Shown: positions 1 to 8,523 of the stretch, in pieces
How the letters are laid out: each line of letters starts with the position of its first letter
How positions within the stretch are numbered: the stretch's first letter is position 1
NCBI RefSeq assembly: GCF_900102425.1
Contig: NZ_FNBT01000001.1
Location: 620,001-684,000, forward strand
Reading direction: 5' to 3'
Origin: Blastococcus aurantiacus
GTDB lineage: Bacteria > Actinomycetota > Actinomycetes > Mycobacteriales > Geodermatophilaceae
Length of the DNA stretch: 64,000 nt
Program-made: the position numbers and the translations under genes
Notes under the pieces: model-generated
Seen by the model: only the letters and a program-made list of their open reading frames with translations
Databases searched by the model: none
Told to the model about the DNA's origin: nothing

Positions 1-128
1 CATCCTCGAGCGGGCCTCGCGCGTTCGTCCCGGTAGGAGCCCGCCGATGCACGAGGCCTCCCCCCGCCGGGGCACGCCGGTGGCCAGGTGGTACCGGGGA
101 GGCGGCCGACACCGGGAGGATGCACGGC

Positions 129-1064
129 ATGGACGGCCATCGGAGCGCACCGGCAGCCACGCTGCTGGCCGTCGTCTACCTCGTCGGCGGGGCGCTGTGC
201 TTCGCCGGCGCGGCGTCACCGATGGCTCCCGAGACCCCGGTGGACCTGCTCTGGGGCCTGGGCGTCGCCGGCGTCGGCATCGGGGCCGCACTGCTCGCGT
301 TCGGGCAGCGGCTCCCCTCGTGGGCCCTCCACGCCGCTCTGGCCCTGGTCTCCGTGCTCGTCGGCGTGCTGGCCTGGCGGTCGGCGACACCGGTGGGGAT
401 CGTGGGCCTCGGCCCGGCCATGACCGCCGTGGCGCTCTACGCCGCGCACGTGCTCCCGCTACCGTCGGCCCGCGCGCACACCGCCTTCGTCGTCGCCGCG
501 GCCAGCGCGGGCGCCGCGGCCGCGGAGCCATCGGGCTTCCTCAACGCATGGCTGGCCCTGTCCGTGACCGTCCTCGTGCTGGCCGAGGCGCAGGGACGCC
601 TGGCCCGCCGCCTGCGGGAGGCCGCCGACACCGACCCGCTCACGGGGGTGGCCAACCGGCGGTCGTGGGAGGTCGACGCCTCGCGCCACCTCGCCGGTGC
701 GCTGCGCACCGGGGACCCGCTGAGCGTGGCCATCCTCGATCTGGACGACTTCAAGCAGGTCAACGACCGGGACGGCCACGGCGCCGGCGACGCCCTGCTG
801 CGCGAGCTCACCGCGAGCTGGGCGCAGCGGCTGCGTTCCGCCGACCTGCTCGGCCGCTACGGCGGGGACGAGTTCGTCCTGTGCCTGCCGGCCACGGACG
901 AGCGGGGAGCGCAGGAGCTGCTCGCCCGCCTCGAGGAGAGCCACGACTTCCGCTGGTCGGTGGGACTGGCGACCGTCCGGCCGGGCGACACCCTGACCGG
1001 CGTGCTTGCCCGGGCCGACGAGGACCTCTACCAGCGCAAGCGCGCCGGCCGCCAGACCCGCTGA
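129..1064 (+). CDS. Membrane-anchored diguanylate cyclase (GGDEF)
   Basis: Predicted to make cyclic di-GMP from two GTP at the inner face of the membrane. The first ~155 residues form about five hydrophobic helices. A GGDEF domain follows, with DTDPLTGVANR near residue 167 and the intact signature GGDEF at 245-249. An RSAD motif at 236-239, five residues before GGDEF, fits the RxxD inhibitory product-binding site, so feedback control is likely. I chose the ATG at 129 because GGGAGG lies nine bases upstream; the ATG at 120 abuts that site. No EAL domain is present, and the N-terminal helices are not a sensor family I recognise. Confidence 0.9.
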   Translation: MDGHRSAPAATLLAVVYLVGGALCFAGAASPMAPETPVDLLWGLGVAGVGIGAALLAFGQRLPSWALHAALALVSVLVGVLAWRSATPVGIVGLGPAMTAVALYAAHVLPLPSARAHTAFVVAAASAGAAAAEPSGFLNAWLALSVTVLVLAEAQGRLARRLREAADTDPLTGVANRRSWEVDASRHLAGALRTGDPLSVAILDLDDFKQVNDRDGHGAGDALLRELTASWAQRLRSADLLGRYGGDEFVLCLPATDERGAQELLARLEESHDFRWSVGLATVRPGDTLTGVLARADEDLYQRKRAGRQTR

Positions 1065-1071
1065 CCGCGGC

Positions 1072-1239
1072 TCAGCCGCGCCGCCAGTCGTCGCTCGTCA
1101 GGTGGGAACCGGCCATCGCACCCATCTCCAGCATGCCGCCGTCCACCGGCCACGACGCCCCGGTGACGTAGCCGGCCGCGGGCGAGGCGAGGAACGCCAC
1201 CACGGCGGCGACCTCCCGGGCGGACCCGGCCGGGTCAGC
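1072..1239 (-). pseudogene. C-terminal remnant of an SDR oxidoreductase
   Basis: An open frame ends in the typical tail of a classical short-chain dehydrogenase: EVAAVVAFLASPAAGYVTG followed by a VDGG motif. Only the last ~55 residues are recognisable. The Rossmann glycine motif, the NNAG motif and the YxxxK active site (about 200 residues) are missing, and the sequence upstream in this frame is not SDR-like. It therefore looks like a decayed or truncated gene. It sits tail to tail with the diguanylate cyclase, seven bases from its stop. Confidence 0.6.
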
Positions 1240-1367
1240 GCCGAATGCGAGGCCCGGGGACTGCGACCGGTCGCGTGGGCCGGATGCGCTCGCCGGAGGA
1301 GGACGGCCCTTCCTGCGGTTGACCGCCACGGTTACCGGACCTGCGGCCCGGGGTAGCGCCCGGGCGG

Positions 1368-2228
1368 ATGGCTGACAACCGGCTGCGACGACGGGTCCTG
1401 CGGATCCGCGACCGCATGCACCGCGGCTACGGCCGGGTGCCCGAGCCGGCGCGAAGGCTGCTCGACTGGGTCCGCAGTCCGGAGTTCGTGACCACGAGCT
1501 CCAGCCTCGCGTTCTACGCGATGATTTCGCTGCCGCCGATGGTGCTGCTCGGCTTCTGGATCGCCGGGTTGTTCGTGGACGCTGCCAGCCTGCAGGACCT
1601 CGGTGTCCAGGTGACCAGCCGGGCGCCCGACCAGCTGCCGATCGCCGATGTGCTGCGTGAACTCATCGACGTCGCCGCGCAGACGGGCCCGTTGGCGGCG
1701 GTGGCCGCCATCTGGCCGGCCACGACCTACGGTGCCGCTCTCGCCCGGGCGTTCAGCGACATCGCGCCGGCGGCCGACCGGCGCATCCGTGGCTGGAAGG
1801 GCCGGCTCCTGGCCCTCGTGATCATCGCCGCGTTGCCCTTCGCAATCTTCTCCGGCCTGGCCACGCTCTACCTGGTCCCGCGCCTGCTGGGTGCCGGCGG
1901 CTGGCTGCAGGCGACGCTCGGGGTGGGCGCAGTAGGGCTGCTCGGGCTGCTCATCGCGCTGGTCTACGGCCTCTTCGAGCTGCGCGAGACCCGCTGGCAC
2001 GACATCGCCGTCGGCGCCGCCACCGCCGTCGGCCTCATCACCGTCGTCACCGCCGGCTACCTGGTCTACCTCGAGGTCGCCGACTTCAGCCGGCGCTACG
2101 GCCCCACCGCGCTGGCCACCGCGGTGCTCCTCGGCCTCTGGCTGCTGCTGGCCAACGCGTCCGTGCTCGCCGGGTACCGGCTCATGTCGCGGCGGGCCGA
2201 CCGCCGCTCCGGGCACGCGACCCGCTGA
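1368..2228 (+). CDS. YihY/virulence factor BrkB family membrane protein
   Basis: An integral membrane protein of 286 residues with about six transmembrane helices, the usual size and pattern for the YihY/BrkB family, whose biochemical role is not established. The family-like segment starts near residue 45 (SSLAFYAMISLPPM), after a basic N-terminal tail likely to lie in the cytoplasm. The last ~47 bases overlap the convergent WYL-regulator gene, which also reads well to its stop, so the overlap appears real. No strong ribosome site precedes the ATG. Confidence 0.85.
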   Translation: MADNRLRRRVLRIRDRMHRGYGRVPEPARRLLDWVRSPEFVTTSSSLAFYAMISLPPMVLLGFWIAGLFVDAASLQDLGVQVTSRAPDQLPIADVLRELIDVAAQTGPLAAVAAIWPATTYGAALARAFSDIAPAADRRIRGWKGRLLALVIIAALPFAIFSGLATLYLVPRLLGAGGWLQATLGVGAVGLLGLLIALVYGLFELRETRWHDIAVGAATAVGLITVVTAGYLVYLEVADFSRRYGPTALATAVLLGLWLLLANASVLAGYRLMSRRADRRSGHATR

Positions 2229-3192
2229 CGTCCGGCGCCGACGCGGCGCGGTCGAAACGGCCCGCCCAGTCGGCCAGGAGGTCGCGCAGCGCGGGCGGGC
2301 GCAGCACGGTGAACTCCGCCTCGACGCTGCCCAGTGCCAGGGCCGCCCAGTTCAGGTCGTGGGTCTCCATGCGCAGCCGGCACCGCGCTCCCGGCTCCTC
2401 CGTCACCGTCGCCCAGGGGCCGATCCGGTGACGGACGTCGTCGGCAGGGGCCTCGACCAGCGCCTCCACGACGTGTGCCGCCGAGCGTGCGTCGGTCCCC
2501 CGGCGGACGAACGCCGCGGCGTCCTCGGCGGGCAGGGTCCGCAGGGCGAAGCGCTGGCCGGTGACCCGGGGTGCGCTGAGCCGGTCGAGGCGGAAGCTGC
2601 GCCAGTCACCGCGGCCGAGGTCGTAGGCGACGAGGTACCACCGCCGGCCCAGCGCGACGAGCCGGAACGGCTCGGTCAGCCGCGCGGTGCGGGCGCCGTC
2701 GGCCGCGACGTAGGCGAACTCCAGCCGCTCGGAGTCGCGGCACGCCCCGGCGACGGCGACGAGCACCTGCGGATCGACCACGGCGCCGGTCGCACCCCAC
2801 GCCGCAGGCACCGTGACCGCGCGCAGCGCATCCGCCCGGCGCCGGAGACGGGGCGGCAGCACCTGCGTCACCGTGGTCAGCGCGCGCACCGACGCCTCGG
2901 CCATCCCGGCGACGGCGCTCTGGGCGGCGGCCTGGAGGCCGACGGTCAGCGCCACCGCCTCGTCGTCGTCCAGCACCAGCGGAGGGAGCACCGCGCCGGG
3001 CGCCAGCCGGTAGCCGCCGTCCACCCCTGGCTGCGCGTCCACCGGGTAGCCGATCTCGCGCAGGCGCTCGACGTCGCGCCGGAGGGTGCGCAGCGAGATG
3101 CCCAGCCGCTCGGCGAGGTCGCCGCCGGGCCAGTGCCGGCGCTGCTGCAGCAGCGAGAGCAGCCGCAGCGTGCGGTTCCCCGGACTGGTCAC
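2182..3192 (-). CDS. WYL-domain transcriptional regulator (DeoR-type HTH)
   Basis: A DNA-binding regulator of 336 residues. An N-terminal winged helix (about residues 8-60, including LAERLGISLRTLRRDVERLR) recognises DNA. A central and C-terminal WYL domain follows, with RRWYLVAYDLGRGDWRSFRL near residue 195, and is presumed to bind a ligand. It starts at a GTG and is transcribed away from the DinB-family gene, separated by 90 bases, an arrangement common for WYL regulators and a plausible target. Its effector cannot be read from the sequence. Confidence 0.9.
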   Translation of the reverse strand: MTSPGNRTLRLLSLLQQRRHWPGGDLAERLGISLRTLRRDVERLREIGYPVDAQPGVDGGYRLAPGAVLPPLVLDDDEAVALTVGLQAAAQSAVAGMAEASVRALTTVTQVLPPRLRRRADALRAVTVPAAWGATGAVVDPQVLVAVAGACRDSERLEFAYVAADGARTARLTEPFRLVALGRRWYLVAYDLGRGDWRSFRLDRLSAPRVTGQRFALRTLPAEDAAAFVRRGTDARSAAHVVEALVEAPADDVRHRIGPWATVTEEPGARCRLRMETHDLNWAALALGSVEAEFTVLRPPALRDLLADWAGRFDRAASAPDVSGSRARSGGRPAAT

Positions 3193-3282
3193 GACTCAGA
3201 TTCTTCCCCATTGCGGTCAGGATCTGTCACCGATGGTCCCTAGCGTCATGGGTGACCGATCCACCGGACGGAAGGCACCACG

Positions 3283-3804
3283 ATGACCACGACCAGCCCC
3301 ACCCTGACCGCCGAGCGCGCCGACCTGCTGGAGCTGCTGCAGACCTCGCGGCACTTCCTCCGATTCACCGTCCAGGGGCTCACCGACGAGCAGGCCCGGC
3401 AGCGGACGACGGCCAGCGAGCTCACCCTCGGCGGCCTGATCAAGCACGTCGCGCGCATCGAGGCCGGCTGGGCACGCTTCGCCATCGAGGGGCCCGAAGC
3501 GGTCGCCGCGCCGCAGGACGAGGCCGGCTACGCCGACTGGGCCGACGGCCACCGGCTGCTCCCCGGGGAGACGCTCGAGGGGGCGCTGGCCGAGTACGAG
3601 GCGGTGGCCGCCCGCACCGACGAGCTCGTCCGCACCCTCGACCTGGACGCCTCCTTCCCGCTGCCGGAGGCGCCGTGGTTCCCGCCCGGTGCGCAGCGCT
3701 CCGTGCGCCGCACGTTCCTGCACATCGCCGCGGAGACCGGCCAGCACGCCGGGCACGCCGACATCCTGCGGGAGTCCCTCGACGGCCAGAAGACGATGGG
3801 CTGA
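3283..3804 (+). CDS. DinB family protein (putative thiol-dependent transferase fold)
   Basis: A 173-residue four-helix-bundle protein of the DinB/DUF664 superfamily, which includes mycothiol- and bacillithiol-dependent enzymes. The expected metal-ligand histidines are visible: HVARIE near residue 50 and the later pair in HIAAETGQHAGH near residues 147-158. The family position supports a metal-dependent thiol-linked reaction, but no substrate can be assigned. It starts at ATG after GGAAGG and lies divergent from the WYL regulator, which probably controls it. Confidence 0.85.
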   Translation: MTTTSPTLTAERADLLELLQTSRHFLRFTVQGLTDEQARQRTTASELTLGGLIKHVARIEAGWARFAIEGPEAVAAPQDEAGYADWADGHRLLPGETLEGALAEYEAVAARTDELVRTLDLDASFPLPEAPWFPPGAQRSVRRTFLHIAAETGQHAGHADILRESLDGQKTMG

Positions 3805-3812
3805 GGTCCGGG

Positions 3813-4766
3813 TCAGTCCCCGCTCAGGGACGCCACGTGCGCGGCGGCGCGGTCCCGCGCCTCCGCCGCGTCGGCCGCCTCGCGCTCGGCGGCCGCGCGG
3901 CGGCGCTCCTCGCGCTTGAGCGCCGCCGCGGCATCGGCGACCTCCCGTTCGGCCTCGGCCAGCTGGTCGGCGAGCTCGTCCACCCGCGCCTGCAGCTCCG
4001 ACCGGCGCCCAGCGAGCTCCTCGGTCTTCTGCCGGTGTTCCTCGAGGACGGCGGCGGCCTCGTCCGCGGCAGCGGCGGCCTCCTCCTCCGCCGCGTGGGC
4101 CTCCGCCAGCTCGCGGAGGCGCCTCTCCTCCGCGGCCCGCCGGCGCTCCTCCTGCTCGCGGGCCCGGCGATCGGCCGCCGACTCCCCCGCCTGCTTCTCG
4201 GGGGCCGGCGACCGCGCCGGCTTCCCGGTGCGCTCGGTCGTGCGTTCCGGCCGGGGTGCCGGGTGGACGAGCCGGAGGTCGGGCTTGGACACCGTCGTCC
4301 CGAGGCCGCTGTAGGACATCGGCGAGGTGAGCCGGCCGGTCAGCAGCGCCCGGCCGGCGTCCGGGTCGGCCATGGCCGCGCGCAGCGTCTCCTCGACCTG
4401 GGTCGCGACGCCCGCGCTCACCGGGTGCTCGCGGGCGGCGGCCAGCCCCCGCGCCTGCCGGGTCAGGGCGGTGACCAGCTGCCGCCGCTGGACGTCGAGG
4501 GCGCGCAGCTGGTCACCGGCCAGGTTCTCCTGGGCCTCCCGGAGCAGGTCGCCCAGCTCGACGAGGTTCTCGATCTCCTCGCGGTGCTCGCGGACCAGCA
4601 GGTTGCAGGCCCAGGCAGCGGCCGAGGGCTTGGGCAGCGCGCCGATCTCCTTGGCCAGCGCCTTGTCCCCCTCCGCCTTGGCCTCGTCCTGTCGGGTCGT
4701 CCGCAGCGCGACGAACTCCTCGGGCGGCACCTCGTACAGCTCGTCGGCCACCTCGTCCAGGTCCAC
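3813..4766 (-). CDS. Coiled-coil protein of unknown function
   Basis: A 317-residue soluble protein with no enzyme motif that I recognise. The N-terminal ~150 residues are helical (including KEIGALPKPSAAAWACNLL). A short linker rich in proline and arginine follows, then from about residue 185 to the end an Ala/Glu/Arg-rich heptad region typical of a long coiled coil. No signal peptide or membrane segment is seen. The start is GTG. It is convergent with the DinB gene, nine bases apart. A structural or scaffold role is only a guess. Confidence 0.75.
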   Translation of the reverse strand: MDLDEVADELYEVPPEEFVALRTTRQDEAKAEGDKALAKEIGALPKPSAAAWACNLLVREHREEIENLVELGDLLREAQENLAGDQLRALDVQRRQLVTALTRQARGLAAAREHPVSAGVATQVEETLRAAMADPDAGRALLTGRLTSPMSYSGLGTTVSKPDLRLVHPAPRPERTTERTGKPARSPAPEKQAGESAADRRAREQEERRRAAEERRLRELAEAHAAEEEAAAAADEAAAVLEEHRQKTEELAGRRSELQARVDELADQLAEAEREVADAAAALKREERRRAAAEREAADAAEARDRAAAHVASLSGD

Positions 4767-4831
4767 GCGCCGAGCCTGTCACGTCCACCCCGAGGGCCGA
4801 CATGGCCATCCTGGCCCTCGGGGCGGCGCAC

Positions 4832-5314
4832 TCAGCAGCAGGAGGCGGCAAGCGGCGCGTCGGTGGCGGACCCCTCGGGCGTGCAGCAGTTGCCGTCGCC
4901 GGAGAGGGCGGCCGGCGCGGCGTCGGTCTTCCCCTCGAGGTCGGGGCGGGCGTCCGCCTTCACGGTGTAGACCTCCCACGGCTCGCCGCCGGGGCCGGTC
5001 ACCCACACCTTGTCCTGGACGGCGTAGCAGCAGGTGGTGTTCTCCTCCGGCCGCGTCGCCAGGCCGGCGTCGGCGAGCCGGTTCGTCGCCGCCGTGACCT
5101 CGTCGGTCGTGGCCACCTCGACGCCGAGGTGGTCCATGCGGGTGGGCTCGCCGGCCTCGCCCTCGAGCAGCACGAGCTTCAGGGGCGGCTCGGCGACGGC
5201 GAAGTTGGCGTACCCGGGACGGCGCTTGGCCGGCTCGGTGTCGAAGAGCCGCGAGTAGAACGCGACGGCGGCGTCGAGGTCGGCGACGCGGAGGGCGAGC
5301 TGGATACGGGACAC
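4832..5314 (-). CDS. arsI: ArsI/CadI family heavy-metal resistance protein (VOC fold)
   Basis: A 160-residue vicinal-oxygen-chelate protein closely resembling mycobacterial CadI and ArsI C-As lyase, the ferrous-iron enzyme that demethylates trivalent methylarsenicals. Expected metal ligands are present as Gln5, His62 and Glu114, and the arsenic-binding cysteine pair as Cys95-Cys96. Further CC pairs occur near the C-terminus. I chose the GTG at 5314 because AGGAGG lies five bases upstream and the family starts there (SRIQLALRV); an in-frame ATG at 5380 would run through the operator. It is divergent from arsR and probably repressed by it. A cadmium-inducible role is the alternative. Confidence 0.9.
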   Translation of the reverse strand: MSRIQLALRVADLDAAVAFYSRLFDTEPAKRRPGYANFAVAEPPLKLVLLEGEAGEPTRMDHLGVEVATTDEVTAATNRLADAGLATRPEENTTCCYAVQDKVWVTGPGGEPWEVYTVKADARPDLEGKTDAAPAALSGDGNCCTPEGSATDAPLAASCC

Positions 5315-5333
5315 GGGGACCTCCTGAGGACAG

Positions 5334-5392
5334 GACATCGACGGACGTCGATGTCTGTACGCCGAATGAACACCTGACATCGATGCTTGTCA
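5334..5392. promoter_or_regulatory. Divergent arsI / arsR operator region
   Basis: Between the two divergent starts lies a perfect inverted repeat, GACATCGACG-GA-CGTCGATGTC at 5334-5355. A second, weaker one follows at 5375-5392, TGACA and TGTCA separated by eight bases. Both suit binding by a dimeric ArsR-type repressor and would cover promoters on both sides. Binding is inferred from position and symmetry. Confidence 0.65.
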
Positions 5393-5446
5393 ATACGATG
5401 GACGTCGTTACGATGGGCACCGATGTTCGCGAACGAGGAGACGACG

Positions 5447-5791
5447 ATGAGCGACCCAGGCCTGGCGTGCTGCACGCCGCTGTCCGGTACGGCGATGTCC
5501 GCCGAGCAGGCCGAGCAGGTCGCCCCGCTGCTCAAGGCGCTGGCCGACCCCGTCCGGCTGCGGCTGGTCAGCCTGATCGCCTCCAGCGCGACCCGTGAGG
5601 CCTGCGTCTGCGACCTCAACGACGCCTTCGACCTCACCCAGGCCACGATCAGCCACCACCTCAAGGTGCTGCACTCCGCCGGCCTGCTGGACCGCGACAA
5701 GCGCGGGGTCTGGGTCTACTACTCCGTCCGCCCCGAGGCGCTGTCCGCCGTCGCCAGCCTCTTCTCCACCTCCGCGCTGGCCCCGGCATGA
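5447..5791 (+). CDS. arsR: ArsR/SmtB family arsenic-responsive repressor
   Basis: A 114-residue winged-helix repressor that should leave DNA when trivalent arsenic binds its cysteines. The DNA-recognition helix reads LTQATISHHLKVLHSAGLL near residues 63-81. Candidate sensor thiols are the N-terminal pair Cys8-Cys9 and the pair Cys53/Cys55 in ACVCDL, resembling corynebacterial ArsR in which an N-terminal cysteine pair joins one helix cysteine. The ATG at 5447 has GAGGAG upstream; an earlier in-frame ATG at 5387 lies inside the operator and is unlikely. It overlaps acr3 by four bases. Confidence 0.93.
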   Translation: MSDPGLACCTPLSGTAMSAEQAEQVAPLLKALADPVRLRLVSLIASSATREACVCDLNDAFDLTQATISHHLKVLHSAGLLDRDKRGVWVYYSVRPEALSAVASLFSTSALAPA

Positions 5792-6912
5792 GCGACGCCG
5801 TCCGCGAGACCGCCCGCACCGACGTCCCCGCCGACGCACCGGTGCTGCAGAAGCTCTCGACGCTCGACCGGTTCCTGCCGGTGTGGATCGTCGCCGCGAT
5901 GGCGCTGGGCCTCGCGCTGGGCCGCTGGGTGCCGGGTCTGGACGACGCCCTGTCCGCCGTCGAGGTCGGCGACGTCAGCCTGCCGATCGCGATCGGGCTG
6001 CTGCTGATGATGTACCCGGTGCTGGCCAAGGTCCGGTACTCCGAACTCGACCGGGTCACCGGCGACCGGAAACTCCTGCTCGCCAGCCTGGCGCTGAACT
6101 GGCTGCTCGGGCCCGCGCTGATGTTCGCCCTGGCCTGGCTGCTGCTGCCCGACCTCCCGGAGTACCGGACCGGCCTGATCATCGTGGGCCTGGCCCGCTG
6201 CATCGCGATGGTGCTGATCTGGAACGACCTGTCCTGCGGCGACCGCGAGGCCGCCGCGGTGCTGGTCGCGATCAACTCGGTGTTCCAGATCGCCGCCTTC
6301 GCCGCGCTGGGCTGGTTCTACCTGCAGGTGCTGCCCGGCTGGCTGGGCCTGTCGACGACGTCGGCGGAGTTCAGCGTCTGGGCGATCCTGCTCAGCGTGC
6401 TGGTGTTCCTCGGCATCCCGCTGCTCGCCGGCTTCCTCACCCGCACGATCGGCGAGCGCCGCCGCGGCCGCGCCTGGTACGAGGAGCGGTTCCTGCCGCG
6501 CATCGGCCCGATCGCGCTCTACGGCCTGCTCTTCACCATCGTCATGCTCTTCGCGCTGCAGGGCGACGCGATCACCTCGAACCCGTGGGACGTCGCCCGC
6601 ATCGCGCTGCCGCTCCTGGCCTACTTCGCCCTGATGTTCGGCGGCTCGTTCCTCCTCGGCATGCGCCTGGGGCTGGGCTACGCGAAGACGGCGACGCTGG
6701 CGTTCACCGCCGCGGGCAACAACTTCGAGCTCGCCATCGCCGTCGCCATCGGCACCTTCGGCGTGACCAGTGGTCAGGCGCTGGCCGGCGTCGTCGGCCC
6801 GCTCATCGAGGTGCCGGTGCTGGTCGGTCTCGTCTACGTCTCCCTGTGGGCGGCCCGCCGCTGGTTCCCCGGCGACCCGACCGTCCCCGACCTCGTCCGG
6901 AGGACCCGATGA
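5788..6912 (+). CDS. acr3: ACR3 family arsenite efflux permease
   Basis: A 374-residue inner-membrane carrier with about ten transmembrane helices that exports arsenite. Conserved ACR3 features are visible: the LARCIAMVLIWN segment with the essential cysteine at 138, and GNNFELAIAVA with the conserved glutamate at 314. It starts with an ATGA overlap on arsR and ends with an ATGA overlap on the first arsC, so the genes are probably translationally coupled. No ATPase partner (arsA) lies nearby, so transport should be secondary. Confidence 0.95.
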   Translation: MSDAVRETARTDVPADAPVLQKLSTLDRFLPVWIVAAMALGLALGRWVPGLDDALSAVEVGDVSLPIAIGLLLMMYPVLAKVRYSELDRVTGDRKLLLASLALNWLLGPALMFALAWLLLPDLPEYRTGLIIVGLARCIAMVLIWNDLSCGDREAAAVLVAINSVFQIAAFAALGWFYLQVLPGWLGLSTTSAEFSVWAILLSVLVFLGIPLLAGFLTRTIGERRRGRAWYEERFLPRIGPIALYGLLFTIVMLFALQGDAITSNPWDVARIALPLLAYFALMFGGSFLLGMRLGLGYAKTATLAFTAAGNNFELAIAVAIGTFGVTSGQALAGVVGPLIEVPVLVGLVYVSLWAARRWFPGDPTVPDLVRRTR

Positions 6913-7559
6913 CCACCGAGAAGTCCCTGCCCGGCCTGCTGACCCCCGAGGCCTCGCTGCACCGGCTCGCCGACGACCTCGCGGCCCGCTTCACCGGCGT
7001 CTTCGCGCGGGAGACGGTCGACCGCTACGTCTTCGAGTCCTACACGGCACTGGCGCGCACCGCGCGGGTCACCGCTCACCTCCCGGCGCTCACCGCCCGG
7101 TTCGCCTCCGAACGGCTCACCGCACTGGCCCAGGCGAAGGGCGCCGTCGCGCACGACGTGCCGGAGGTCTTGTTCGTCTGCGTCCAGAACGCCGGGCGCT
7201 CGCAGATGGCCGCCGGCCTCCTGCAGCTCCTCGGCGCCGACCGGGTGCACGTGCGCTCGGCCGGGTCGCAGCCCGCCGCGTCCATCGACGAGGCGGTGGT
7301 CACGGCCATGGCAGAGGTGGGCGTCGACCTCGCGGCGGAGTTCCCCAAGCCGCTGACCGACGACGTCGTCCGTGCCGCCGACGTCGTCGTCACGATGGGG
7401 TGCGGTGACGCCTGCCCGGTGTACCCCGGCAAGCGGTACCTCGACTGGCAGGTGCGCGACCCCGCCGGCCTGACCCTCGGCGAGGTACGAGCCATCCGCG
7501 ACGACATCCACTCCCGGGTGCGCGCACTGTTCGCCGAACTCCAGCCGACCCACGCCTGA
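6909..7559 (+). CDS. arsC: Arsenate reductase (LMW-phosphatase type) with N-terminal helical domain
   Basis: A 216-residue protein. The last ~130 residues are a low-molecular-weight phosphatase fold with the CX5R loop Cys91-VQNAG-Arg97, and with Cys165/Cys169 in MGCGDACP, the pattern of actinobacterial arsenate-mycothiol transferases. These join arsenate to mycothiol and rely on mycoredoxin for release of arsenite. The first ~80 residues form a three-helix extension absent from the neighbouring arsC and likely for dimerisation. It overlaps acr3 by four bases. The longer open frame extending upstream is only a frame coincidence. Confidence 0.92.
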   Translation: MTTEKSLPGLLTPEASLHRLADDLAARFTGVFARETVDRYVFESYTALARTARVTAHLPALTARFASERLTALAQAKGAVAHDVPEVLFVCVQNAGRSQMAAGLLQLLGADRVHVRSAGSQPAASIDEAVVTAMAEVGVDLAAEFPKPLTDDVVRAADVVVTMGCGDACPVYPGKRYLDWQVRDPAGLTLGEVRAIRDDIHSRVRALFAELQPTHA

Positions 7560-7579
7560 ACCTGATCGAGAGGGAACCC

Positions 7580-7993
7580 GTGCCCGACAAGCCCAGTGTC
7601 CTGTTCGTCTGCGTGCACAACGCCGGCCGCTCGCAGATGGCCGCCGGCTGGCTGCGGCACCTGGCCGGGGACGGCGTCGAGGTCCGGTCGGCCGGCTCGC
7701 TGCCCGGCGACCAGGTGAACCCGGCGGCGGTCGAGGCGATGGCCGAGGTGGGCATCGACATCTCCGACCAGCGGCCGAAGGTGCTCACCACCGACGCCGT
7801 CGAGGCCTCCGACGTCGTCATCACCATGGGCTGCGGCGACGCCTGCCCGATCTTCCCGGGCAAGCGCTACCTGGACTGGCAGCTCGACGACCCGGCCGGC
7901 CAGGGAGTGGATGCGGTCCGCCCCATCCGCGACGAGATCGAGCGTCGGATCCGCGGGCTGCTGGCGGAGCTCGGAGTCAGCGCTCCCGCGTGA
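7580..7993 (+). CDS. arsC: Second arsenate reductase (arsenate-mycothiol transferase type)
   Basis: A 137-residue single-domain LMW-phosphatase-fold reductase, the usual family length. The catalytic loop is Cys11-VHNAG-Arg17, and MGCGDACP supplies Cys85 and Cys89. It shares most motifs with the upstream arsC but lacks the helical N-terminal extension, so the two are diverged paralogues. It starts at GTG 20 bases after the first arsC (GAGAGGGAA upstream) and belongs to the same operon. Its last 17 bases overlap the convergent DUF4334 gene. Confidence 0.93.
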   Translation: MPDKPSVLFVCVHNAGRSQMAAGWLRHLAGDGVEVRSAGSLPGDQVNPAAVEAMAEVGIDISDQRPKVLTTDAVEASDVVITMGCGDACPIFPGKRYLDWQLDDPAGQGVDAVRPIRDEIERRIRGLLAELGVSAPA

Positions 7994-8513
7994 GCAGGAA
8001 GAAGAACGGGTCGGGCAGGCCGCGTAGGTCCATGAGCCCGAGCCGGACGTCGTCGGACACCCGGCGGAAGACGTCGATGATGGGCAGCGCGTCGTAGACC
8101 ATGGCCGCCGTCTGCACGCCGCGGTGCTCCACCGACCGCAGCCGCGCCCGCGGTCGCGGCGTCGTCACCAGCGGGCGTGCCAGCCGGAACACGGCACGGG
8201 CCGCCTGGGAGTGCGCCAGGCCGGGCCGGTCGCGCAGGACCGCCATCGGCACGAAAGCCGGGTCCACCGGCCGGGGCCCGGAGCGGGTGCTGAACAGCAG
8301 CGGGTGCACGGTCTCCGCGTCGAGGAACTCCTTGCCGTACCAGCCGTGGGCCTCGAGCAGACCGTCCAGCGGCGACCCGGTCGGCAGCCCGCTCCCCCGC
8401 CACCGGCCGAGCATCTCCCCGGACTCCACGGGGTCGAGCCCGTCGAACAAGGCCAGCGCCTCCTCCGAGGAGGCGCCGGCCCCGTGCTCGACCAGCCACT
8501 GGTCGGTGCTCAT
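7977..8513 (-). CDS. GXWXG / DUF4334 domain protein
   Basis: A 178-residue cytoplasmic protein with the two-part architecture of the DUF4334 family. An N-terminal GXWXG-like segment (MLGRWRGSGLPTGSPLDGLL, residues ~34-53) includes the nearby WYGKEF. A C-terminal domain carries HRGVQTAAMVYDALPIIDVF near residue 130, ending LMDLRGLPDPFFFLL. The function of the family is unknown; a small-molecule-binding barrel is plausible. It is convergent with the ars operon and overlaps its end, so it is not part of that operon. Confidence 0.85.
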   Translation of the reverse strand: MSTDQWLVEHGAGASSEEALALFDGLDPVESGEMLGRWRGSGLPTGSPLDGLLEAHGWYGKEFLDAETVHPLLFSTRSGPRPVDPAFVPMAVLRDRPGLAHSQAARAVFRLARPLVTTPRPRARLRSVEHRGVQTAAMVYDALPIIDVFRRVSDDVRLGLMDLRGLPDPFFFLLTRER

Positions 8514-8523
8514 GCGACCGGCC

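Noticed and set aside
3252..4970. A 572-codon plus-strand frame
   Set aside because: It runs through the DinB gene out of frame and antisense to the coiled-coil gene, with Arg/Pro-rich nonsense composition.
5387..5446. Upstream start for arsR
   Set aside because: The 20 extra codons overlap the operator region and lack a ribosome site; the ATG at 5447 has GAGGAG.
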